DNA of 20,203 bases from a virus. The notes beneath the pieces are model-generated. The model had not been told where the DNA came from and did not search any database. It saw only the letters and a list, made by a program, of their open reading frames with translations. This document shows positions 14,230 to 20,203 of the stretch, one piece after another. How positions within the stretch are numbered: position 1 is the first letter of the stretch; every line of letters begins with the position of its first letter. Made by a program: the position numbers and the translations under genes. Where the stretch lies: positions 1 to 20,203 of the IMG/VR virus record IMGVR_UViG_3300042483_000600, one strand, 5' to 3'.

Positions 14230-15463
14230 GTTCTAATTCCTTTGCCAACCAAGGAAAAGTGTTGAGCCAATCAGATCCTCTTCGCCTATCATTTTCATCA
14301 AGAAAAGTTTTTAATTTTAACATTTCAACTGGGTTTGGCTGTGATTGTCTATAGTTAGATGCTATTCCCTGCATGTAAGTCTTTGCATTTAAATCGTCAT
14401 TCCTATTTTCAGACATGGCTAACAAAATGTTATTAAAATCTTTATCAAATACTTGATTGCCTAATATATTAGGAATCAGATAACTAGGTTCAGTCACTGC
14501 TTGAAAGTAATGTCCTACTTTGTGTTTTAGTCTCCATACTTTTAGTTTTTCAATTAACTCAGGCATGGTTTTGAGCGTGAGCAAGGTAATGGTTGACTGT
14601 ATGTTAAGAGTCAACCAGGGTTCCTGTAACAATCTTTCAAAATTCAAAATCCATTTATCTATGCTTATTCCATACCTGGCATATTCTTGTTCTGCACCAA
14701 CACAGTCAATGCTACACAATAATTCAACACGTTTGAGTTTCCGAACCTTGACTAAATTTTTAAATCGTTGTACTATTCGGTCTAGTTTTTCTGGAATAAT
14801 CATTAAATTGGTTATCACGACGAATTCCAAATTGGGATGATTGGTTGATTCAAAATAATCCAAACAAGTTTCAAACTCAGGTTGATAAAATCCTTCGCCA
14901 CCGGCCAGGTGAAATCTTACCAGTCCTGAAGAGTGGTTATGCATCCATATCCAAAATTGTTTGAGCATTTCTTTGTAATTTACATCAATGTCGACACTTT
15001 TAAGTACCATACCATTTTTTTCAAATGTTCCAAACTTTTTGTATTCTTGATTTATTTTTGAACTGTATTCTGGGCGACAATATACGCAAGCTAAATTGCA
15101 TTGATTGTTGAAAAAAACTTCAAGGATTGTTGGTTGCACTATCACAGCCGTGGAATCTGATTCTAATTCAATAGGAGATTGATTAGGCATGGTAAGATGT
15201 AATATCCTGTCACTCGATCCTCCTGATTCCTCTATTTTACGGCAATAGCCGCAACTTTGTTCCGGCCAAAGTCCCTGGAGCATTCGTTGTCGTTCTTGTT
15301 GTTTCTTTTCAGTGTTATGAAAAGTATCAAATGTCTCTGGTGTTATTTTTCCGTCACCAGTTCGATGACAACTAGCAGTATCTCCAGTATAAAGATAAAG
15401 ACTACTCCAATTCCATTTCAACTGACACGCTGTGGCAGTTTTAATAGGAAAATATTTTTTCAT
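14219..15463 (-). CDS. Radical SAM protein (twitch type), AT-rich
   Basis: This 414-aa protein has its radical SAM motif at C122-x3-C126-x2-C129 (CNLACVYC), a GGEG SAM-binding loop at 188-191 and barrel strands such as FVVITNLMII and LLCSIDCVG. The N-terminal 80 residues hold several Cys (C13, C32, C71, C74) and a WSSLYLYTGD block, as in phage and bacterial twitch radical SAM proteins. Its base composition is clearly more AT-rich than uvsX or the uvsY-like gene on either side, which suggests separate acquisition. It overlaps the acidic protein gene by 1 nt (TAATG) and the uvsY-like gene by 11 nt. Substrate unknown; a peptide, nucleotide or sugar is possible. Confidence 0.85.
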   Translation of the reverse strand: MKKYFPIKTATACQLKWNWSSLYLYTGDTASCHRTGDGKITPETFDTFHNTEKKQQERQRMLQGLWPEQSCGYCRKIEESGGSSDRILHLTMPNQSPIELESDSTAVIVQPTILEVFFNNQCNLACVYCRPEYSSKINQEYKKFGTFEKNGMVLKSVDIDVNYKEMLKQFWIWMHNHSSGLVRFHLAGGEGFYQPEFETCLDYFESTNHPNLEFVVITNLMIIPEKLDRIVQRFKNLVKVRKLKRVELLCSIDCVGAEQEYARYGISIDKWILNFERLLQEPWLTLNIQSTITLLTLKTMPELIEKLKVWRLKHKVGHYFQAVTEPSYLIPNILGNQVFDKDFNNILLAMSENRNDDLNAKTYMQGIASNYRQSQPNPVEMLKLKTFLDENDRRRGSDWLNTFPWLAKELEHVV

Positions 15464-15726
15464 TAATAGTCATCTTCTTGATTGTAGTTGTCCTCGTCAT
15501 CAAACTCTTCTTCTTCCTCTTCCGCATAGTCCTTGTCATTGTCCAGGTATGCAGTTAGAGCTTTTTTGATGTCTGAATCGCCTTTGAAGGCTTCCCGAAT
15601 TTCTTCAACGTCGTGGTCATGATCAATCAGGATAGACACAATGCTTTCAGCAGCATCTATACGATCTACCACGTTGACATATCTTTTTAGTTCGCCCCAA
15701 ATTTCGCTTGCTACTTCTGCTGACAT
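15463..15726 (-). CDS. Small acidic protein next to uvsX
   Basis: In this 87-aa protein the first 60 residues look helical (VASEIWGELKRYVNVVDRID) and the rest is a Glu/Asp tail (YAEEEEEEFDDEDNYNQEDDY). GGAGG precedes the ATG at 15726, in the last codons of uvsX, whose stop is 1 nt away. The acidic tail could mimic DNA or interact with a basic replication protein, much as the gp32 C-terminus does; that is inference. It is co-transcribed with uvsX. Confidence 0.8.
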   Translation of the reverse strand: MSAEVASEIWGELKRYVNVVDRIDAAESIVSILIDHDHDVEEIREAFKGDSDIKKALTAYLDNDKDYAEEEEEEFDDEDNYNQEDDY

Positions 15727-15727
15727 T

Positions 15728-16783
15728 TTATTCCTCCGTTGCGTCGGCTGTACTTACCTCAGTTTTGATGTTCTTGAAGTCAATCATGACCTTGTCCAAG
15801 CAACCATCATCATTCTTTTCCCATGCTTTGCGGAACTTCTTGATAACTTCGCCCTCGCTGGTGGTAAACACCAAGCTGTTGCCTTCACGCTTGAGCATCT
15901 CTTTTTTCTCAATCAAGTCCACTAGGCCACTGTAAGGACTCATACCTGTTGTGTAAGGAATCTTGACCTGCACACCTTCAAACGGTTTGGCATAGCGTGT
16001 TTTCATAACTTTACAGCCTGCACGAATGCCATTGACGTCACTCACCTTGTTGCCGTCCTCGTCCTCTTTCAGCTTCATCTTCTTCATGGCCACCACAATT
16101 GAACTGGCGTAAATGAAACCTTGGCCGCCGGAGATCTTGTCATCAGGATCAAACATGTCCTGACTTGCGTATGTGTGATTGGTACAAACCAAGCCCACGT
16201 TGTAACTACCAAACATGTTCACACAGTTGCGCACCAAGGCAGTGAGCGCTTTGGGTTTACGACCCAGATCACCCTTCATTTCACCTGCGTCAAACTGGTT
16301 GACGTCAGTAGGAGTCAACAACATGCCCAAACTGTCAATAACAAACATGACTTTGGGACGTTCGCCTTCGGGCAATGCCTTGTAGTCGCTCATGAATGTA
16401 CTAATGGTCTTTGCCACATCGTCAATCATGGCCATACTCAACTTCAGCAGTTTGCTTTCACTTGTGTCTACACCCAAGGCTTTGAGCCAGTCTTCGTCTA
16501 GTGCGTTTTCACTGTCAATCAACACCACAAAGATACCTTGTTCTTGTGCGTTCTTCACAATGTTGCCTGAACAAATGTAACTCTTGCCTGCGCCCGAGTC
16601 GCCAGCAAACACTGTGACCTTACCTAGCGGAATGCCACGATTGAAGTCTCCCGAGATCAAATAGTTCAATGCATAGTTGCCTGTGCTGATCCAGTCTGTG
16701 GGATCGTTAAAGCCGATGCTGAGCCCATCAATGCTTTTTGTGATTTCCTTGCGGAACTTGCTTACGTCAAATGGTTTTCCCAT
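15728..16783 (-). CDS. uvsX: UvsX/RecA-type recombinase
   Basis: The 351-aa protein is a strand-exchange recombinase of the T4 UvsX type. It has Walker A GDSGAGKS (61-68), Walker B VMFVIDSLG (145-153), a region matching the DNA-binding loops, and TNHTY (201-205). The strand FVVLIDSENAL (85-95) is typical of the RecA core. UvsX coats single-stranded DNA and performs homologous pairing in recombination-dependent replication. AAAGGAC in the 9-nt gap supports the ATG at 16783. It is followed closely by the acidic gene and preceded by an AT-rich gene, so the unit is probably a single transcript from gp32. Confidence 0.9.
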   Translation of the reverse strand: MGKPFDVSKFRKEITKSIDGLSIGFNDPTDWISTGNYALNYLISGDFNRGIPLGKVTVFAGDSGAGKSYICSGNIVKNAQEQGIFVVLIDSENALDEDWLKALGVDTSESKLLKLSMAMIDDVAKTISTFMSDYKALPEGERPKVMFVIDSLGMLLTPTDVNQFDAGEMKGDLGRKPKALTALVRNCVNMFGSYNVGLVCTNHTYASQDMFDPDDKISGGQGFIYASSIVVAMKKMKLKEDEDGNKVSDVNGIRAGCKVMKTRYAKPFEGVQVKIPYTTGMSPYSGLVDLIEKKEMLKREGNSLVFTTSEGEVIKKFRKAWEKNDDGCLDKVMIDFKNIKTEVSTADATEE

Positions 16784-16792
16784 GTCTGTCCT

Positions 16793-17698
16793 TTAAAATT
16801 TAATACTTGCTCGATTGTTATTTCGAGAATTTCTAAATAAAACTTTTCTGTACTCAAATAAGTTTTTTGAAATGTCTACAATATTAGCAACAGGCAATTG
16901 ATCAGTAATCAGTGGCACACCATGTGTGTTTGCCCATGCTATTGCTTCCTTGCTGTAAGGAATAGTTTGAGGTTTTTGTAAATTTAACTGAAACGAAAAT
17001 TCCAACTGTTCATAATTGTAGTGATCAGGATATGTTAAATTATCATCAAAGAATTCAAACTTATTGTAATATTGTCGCCCAACATACGTGTATCCAAAAC
17101 TAAAATTTGTCACATTACTATTTGATATTATACTATCAATAAATGGATTGTCAAATATATCCCATTTTTTATCTGCACTAAACTCTAAATTTTGTTTATT
17201 GAACGCAGATTCTAAGCGGTGAACTCCTAAATTTACTTCCTCGTACGGATATATGTATCCCAGCTTCTCCATTGCTGGAGCAGTTTTAACAATTCGAATC
17301 TCATCTGGATACAGTTCATGCAATTGATTACCTAGCTTGGCTTGATTTGAATTTGCGTTGTATCTAAGTGCGTCAATGTCAACTTCACTGTATTGAGAAA
17401 ACACCCAGTCTGAATGAGTCTTGTTTAGAAAATTTTGATCTAGATATTGTTCTAAATCAGTGTGTTGATCAAACGATTTACCAATTAACTGATACAGCAC
17501 TTCGTTGGTTTTTGATATTGCCCAATGTAGGTGTGTAATTTTTGTATCAAGTTCAGCAAACAATGTTTGATTGTTTGAAAAACTGTTCTGATGTTTCTGA
17601 TTTGCTTGATCTACAAAAAATTCAAAAAGCTCATGATTAGACACAACCTCAAATGGTAAACAATCGCCTGAGTTATCAAATACTAGAGAAAATTTCAT
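16793..17698 (-). CDS. AT-rich gene of unknown function between gp32 and uvsX
   Basis: I chose the ATG at 17698 (MKFSLVFDNSG) over a TTG three codons upstream. The 301-aa protein is rich in Asn, Phe, Tyr and Gln, with no membrane segment or nucleotide-binding motif. It contains GYTYVGRQYYNKFEFFDDN in the middle, GVPLITDQLPVANIVD near the end, and a C-terminal FEYRKVLFRNSRNNN. It is much more AT-rich than its neighbours, like the radical SAM gene at 14219. The two may have been acquired together, on either side of the uvsX pair. No Shine-Dalgarno is visible. Function unknown. Confidence 0.75.
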   Translation of the reverse strand: MKFSLVFDNSGDCLPFEVVSNHELFEFFVDQANQKHQNSFSNNQTLFAELDTKITHLHWAISKTNEVLYQLIGKSFDQHTDLEQYLDQNFLNKTHSDWVFSQYSEVDIDALRYNANSNQAKLGNQLHELYPDEIRIVKTAPAMEKLGYIYPYEEVNLGVHRLESAFNKQNLEFSADKKWDIFDNPFIDSIISNSNVTNFSFGYTYVGRQYYNKFEFFDDNLTYPDHYNYEQLEFSFQLNLQKPQTIPYSKEAIAWANTHGVPLITDQLPVANIVDISKNLFEYRKVLFRNSRNNNRASIKF

Positions 17699-17712
17699 TA
17701 GTGTCAATTGAG

Positions 17713-17738
17713 ATGGATCTGAGTTTCCCCAGATCCAT
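17713..17738 (-). other. Intercistronic hairpin after gp32
   Basis: ATGGATCTG (17713-17721) and CAGATCCAT (17730-17738) form a perfect 9-bp stem with an 8-nt loop, just after the gp32 stop. There is no T run, so it is more likely an mRNA stabiliser or processing site than a terminator. Confidence 0.5.
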
Positions 17739-17744
17739 GTACTA

Positions 17745-18746
17745 TCACTTGGCTTGACGGCTACGGATCATGGCCAGGATGTCCTGGGCATTTTGTCCGC
17801 TGGCTGCAGGCTTGGCCACAGGGGCTGATGCTGCAGGAACATCGTCCTCGTCAAAGTCACTTGCTGGCGCAGGTGCTGCCACTTTGAGTGCAGGCTTGGC
17901 TGCTGGTACTTCGTGTGCGTCTCCATGACCGTCTACAGCATGTGTGCTGCCTCCCGGTGCTTGTACACCAGCAGGACGGAAGTACTGACCCCAGCGGTCT
18001 GTGTCGTATGGTTGTCCATCCACACTGGCCTCAAACATCTCTTTGATGACCTTGAGTTCAACATCGCCAGGTTTCTTGGGCAGGAATGTGCTCAAGTCAA
18101 ACAAACCATGTGTGGCAATTGCCGCTTGTTCTGCTTCGGTCAGTGCAGACTCTTTACGTGCCCACTTGCTTGTTGAGTAATCAGCAAAGCCACCTTTGGC
18201 AGTTTTACTGACTCGGAAGTCCAAGCCACGCAGGGTGTCTGTGGGCATTTCTTCCAGCTCAGGATCCATCAGCGCACCCTTAATGGTGGCAAAGATTTGT
18301 GGTCCGATGATGAAACGTCGGATGGGATTTTCTGGAGTCTTGTCTTCGCTCAGTGGGTTCTCACGCACAAAGCCTTGAAAGATGTAACTGCGTTTCTTCC
18401 AGTACTTGCGACCCATTTCTTCAAGGCTCTTGTCCTTGAACCAGGTGCGTACTTCTGCTAGGATAGGACAGGCTTCGCCCCACATTTCCACACAAGGTAC
18501 TTGTACGTACACTTGTTTGGAATCCATCTCGCCTTTGATGCCAGCAAAAGGCAAACGAATCATTGCTCGTTCTTGCCAGAAAAATGTGTTTTTTGTATTT
18601 GCATCGGGAAGGAATCGCAGTGTTGTACTTTGTCCTTCTTCCATGTTCCAATGTGGATAAATTGAATTGTCTCCACCGGTGGATTGCCCACCTTTGTTGC
18701 CCTCTGCTGCCTGTAGTCTTGCTCTGATTTCTGCTAATGATGCCAT
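17745..18746 (-). CDS. gp32-like single-stranded DNA-binding protein
   Basis: The 333-aa protein opens with a basic and acidic helix (MASLAEIRARLQAAEG), as in the gp32 cooperative-binding end. The core has STTLRFLPDAN and YVQVPCVEMWGEACPI, where C85 and C93 may be part of a zinc site, though the full Cys/His set of T4 gp32 is not visible. The segment KYWKKRSYIFQGFVRENP carries a run of basic and aromatic residues. The C-terminus is Ala/Pro-rich with an acidic DFDEDDVP patch and a final NAQDILAMIRSRQAK. AAGGAG precedes the ATG. gp32 covers single-stranded DNA and works with UvsX and UvsY, which lie downstream here. Confidence 0.85.
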   Translation of the reverse strand: MASLAEIRARLQAAEGNKGGQSTGGDNSIYPHWNMEEGQSTTLRFLPDANTKNTFFWQERAMIRLPFAGIKGEMDSKQVYVQVPCVEMWGEACPILAEVRTWFKDKSLEEMGRKYWKKRSYIFQGFVRENPLSEDKTPENPIRRFIIGPQIFATIKGALMDPELEEMPTDTLRGLDFRVSKTAKGGFADYSTSKWARKESALTEAEQAAIATHGLFDLSTFLPKKPGDVELKVIKEMFEASVDGQPYDTDRWGQYFRPAGVQAPGGSTHAVDGHGDAHEVPAAKPALKVAAPAPASDFDEDDVPAASAPVAKPAASGQNAQDILAMIRSRQAK

Positions 18747-18765
18747 AGTTTTTTCTCCTTAGTAA

Positions 18766-18814
18766 GTTGCCTATGTTATGTTGCCTATCTAAATGTTTAG
18801 ATCTCTGTTGCCTG
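18766..18814 (-). promoter_or_regulatory. gp32 leader repeats and hairpin (possible autoregulatory site)
   Basis: In the leader, AGGCAAC occurs three times (18766-18772, 18780-18786 and 18807-18813). The two copies nearest the gene extend to ATAGGCAAC. A perfect inverted repeat ATCTAAACATTTAGAT (18787-18802) lies between copies. T4 gp32 represses its own translation by binding a leader pseudoknot and the unstructured RNA next to it. This leader could act in the same way, but the structure here is not proved. Confidence 0.4.
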
Positions 18815-18825
18815 TGACACAAACA

Positions 18826-18862
18826 AAAAAGCGCAAACACTGTAGTAGTATATGCGCTTTTT
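18826..18862 (-). terminator. Terminator hairpin between the unknown gene and gp32
   Basis: AAAAAGCGCA (18826-18835) and TGCGCTTTTT (18853-18862) form a 10-bp stem around a 17-nt loop. T and A runs on both sides let it work in both directions. It follows the stop of the gene at 18887. The -10 of the gp32 promoter (18847-18852) lies in its loop. Confidence 0.6.
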
Positions 18863-18875
18863 GTCTACGTGTCAA
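18847..18875 (-). promoter_or_regulatory. Sigma70 promoter for gp32, inside the terminator
   Basis: -35 TTGACA (18870-18875), a 17-bp spacer and -10 TATACT (18847-18852). The expected start at about 18840 lies past the first stem arm, so the gp32 transcript cannot form the terminator. A CATAAATA late-like box sits just upstream (18879-18886). Confidence 0.8.
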
Positions 18876-18886
18876 GTGTATTTATG

Positions 18887-20203
18887 TCATCTGAGCAAAG
18901 CCAGTGATTTTATTCTTGCCAGAAGTGCATCGCCTTCTTGTGATCGGGTTTCTTTGCCTTCGTAGTATGCACCGGTCATAGCGGCATTGTAGTTGATTGG
19001 ATCGTCTGTGCCTTCGCCCATGCTGTAAGGCATGCCTACTGCACCACCGTCTTCATCGACTCCAGTGTCAGCTGGACCTAGATCAGTGCCTTGAATATCA
19101 CTGCGTGGCAGTGGTTTCGACACTGGTCGCTTGATGTTTGGAACTGCGGCCCTGTACGCTTTTCCAGCTGCGGCGTGGTCACGTGTGCCTGGAATAAAAC
19201 CAACTGATGTCATTCTATCATCAATCTGGGCTTGAGACATTCCTCGAGGATTTAGTTTGGGTGGCAATCCAAATGGGCGATCTGCTACGCTTTTGGTGGG
19301 TGTTGTATCTGGACGGTATTTCAAACCAGATGGTGCGGTTTGCTGTTGCGCGGTGCCGTCAGTACGCTGGCTGGCGGTTTTACCATCTTCATACATGCCT
19401 TCACATGTGGCCAGGCCGTGTTCGGGGCAGTAAGAACCTTCCATGGTCATGTTGCAACTACCTTCGCTCACAGGCATGATCATTGGTGAGATAAGATTTT
19501 CATTGATGCCGAGATCCTCAGCAAAACGGTCGCTGATCCATTCATGAGGATCACCTGTGCGAGCCTTCTTTGTACCATAAGGCATGTCATCAAAATAATA
19601 GTCATACAGCACATCATACAATGCATCACTCATGTTGCCAGTTTGGGCAAAGTCTTTGACGTCACGTTTGAATGTGTTTTGGATGTGATCTAGTGTGCTG
19701 CCAGTTGAATCTGTGAGCACACCTTCTTTGATGGGCACACCAGCGTACTTCAGCATTTCAGCCAATTCACGATCTTCCACAAATGTACTCATGTTGTCGC
19801 CTTCTGCCATGCCTTGTGGTTGCTGTGCTGCTTGGTACAATTGAGGGTACGCTTTTCTAATATCAGTGATGGCATCTTTTATAGTTCTGCCAGTTCGGTC
19901 TCCGGCTTCACGCCCAAGCATATGACGATTCTGCCTGACATAGGTCAAAATATTTCTAATAGTATTTGCATCACCATTTGAATAACGAGCAACAATGTCA
20001 AATGCCGTTGCACCGTCACCGTGTGGATGTAGAGCTTGTGACCAGTCTGAGTAGTCTTGTGCTACAGGATCAAAGCCTTCTGCCATGCCTTTTTTCATTT
20101 TAGCCATTGCGGCTTGAGTCTTTTCGCCTGCATCAACATAATCATCAATGCCAACTTCTTGTCCTATGCTTCGGCGTTGGTCCAGGCCTGGTAACTTATC
20201 TTG
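18887..20203 (-). CDS. Large protein of unknown function (runs off window)
   Basis: The frame is open from the TGA at 18887 to the right edge. An internal ATG at 20107 is not the certain start, because 32 in-frame codons upstream also have no stop. The 438 visible residues are polar, with repeated GMAEG segments (KGMAEGFDP and QGMAEGDNM), a YSNGDANTIRNILTYVRQN helix and ELAEMLKYAGVPIKEGVL. A Cys/His-rich patch (CNMTMEGSYCPEHGLATC) could bind a metal. After it comes a low-complexity, Pro/Thr/Gln-rich region. A structural or internal head protein is possible, but I do not recognise it. Confidence 0.75.
   Translation of the reverse strand, partial: QDKLPGLDQRRSIGQEVGIDDYVDAGEKTQAAMAKMKKGMAEGFDPVAQDYSDWSQALHPHGDGATAFDIVARYSNGDANTIRNILTYVRQNRHMLGREAGDRTGRTIKDAITDIRKAYPQLYQAAQQPQGMAEGDNMSTFVEDRELAEMLKYAGVPIKEGVLTDSTGSTLDHIQNTFKRDVKDFAQTGNMSDALYDVLYDYYFDDMPYGTKKARTGDPHEWISDRFAEDLGINENLISPMIMPVSEGSCNMTMEGSYCPEHGLATCEGMYEDGKTASQRTDGTAQQQTAPSGLKYRPDTTPTKSVADRPFGLPPKLNPRGMSQAQIDDRMTSVGFIPGTRDHAAAGKAYRAAVPNIKRPVSKPLPRSDIQGTDLGPADTGVDEDGGAVGMPYSMGEGTDDPINYNAAMTGAYYEGKETRSQEGDALLARIKSLALLR

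Noticed and set aside
14460-14473. Perfect palindrome CCTAATATATTAGG
   Set aside because: It lies inside the radical SAM coding region in AT-rich sequence. No repeat elsewhere or promoter context supports a regulatory role.
16121-16501. 126-aa plus-strand ORF
   Set aside because: It is antisense to uvsX, has no RBS and has a His/Thr-rich composition typical of a shadow frame.
18421-18840. 139-aa minus-strand ORF in another frame
   Set aside because: It overlaps the gp32 start in a different frame and runs through the promoter and leader. It has a basic, low-quality composition.
1-20203. CRISPR arrays, tRNA or rRNA genes, insertion sequences
   Set aside because: On reading both strands I saw no regularly spaced repeats, cloverleaf signatures or transposase-like ORFs.

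Overview
The window looks like part of the genome of a T4-like myovirus, probably marine. It carries a core T4-type recombination and replication set on the minus strand: a gp32-like single-strand DNA-binding protein (17745-18746), a UvsX/RecA-type recombinase (15728-16783), a UvsY-like protein (13777-14229) and the N-terminal part of a UvsW-like helicase (1-452). Genes are tightly packed, with many ATGA or 1-nt junctions. Short sigma70-like promoters and TATAAATA-type late promoter boxes are also present. There are no tRNA, rRNA, CRISPR or IS features. The host cannot be named from the sequence.

Layout from right to left, in the direction of most transcription. The window starts inside an unrecognised large ORF (18887-20203, open at the edge). 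A compact terminator/promoter unit follows and feeds gp32, whose leader is rich in repeats. Next come an AT-rich gene of unknown function, uvsX, a small acidic protein, an AT-rich radical SAM gene, the uvsY-like gene and a 40-aa membrane peptide. A large carbohydrate and methylation island (about 3342-13656) comes next. Its two outer blocks are on the minus strand and its central block (4914-9651) is on the plus strand. The island encodes four GT-A-type transferases (three DxD types plus a GT25), four related GT-B-like proteins, three methyltransferases (one FkbM), a radical SAM enzyme and a nucleotidyltransferase-cupin fusion. It ends at three small phage genes and an AAA+ ATPase, driven by three near-copies of one promoter/leader cassette. 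After these come a 29-aa membrane peptide, tandem terminators, a further promoter, an unrecognised 285-aa protein and uvsW.

My reading is that the recombination genes form the conserved backbone and that the island between uvsY and uvsW is accessory. It plausibly makes or transfers a modified sugar to a glycan, a virion protein or DNA; the sequence does not say which. Several genes too short for routine ORF calling (29, 40 and 23 aa) fit exactly between larger genes. Regulation looks unusually compact, including a promoter inside a terminator hairpin and promoters whose predicted start sites fall on the start codon.
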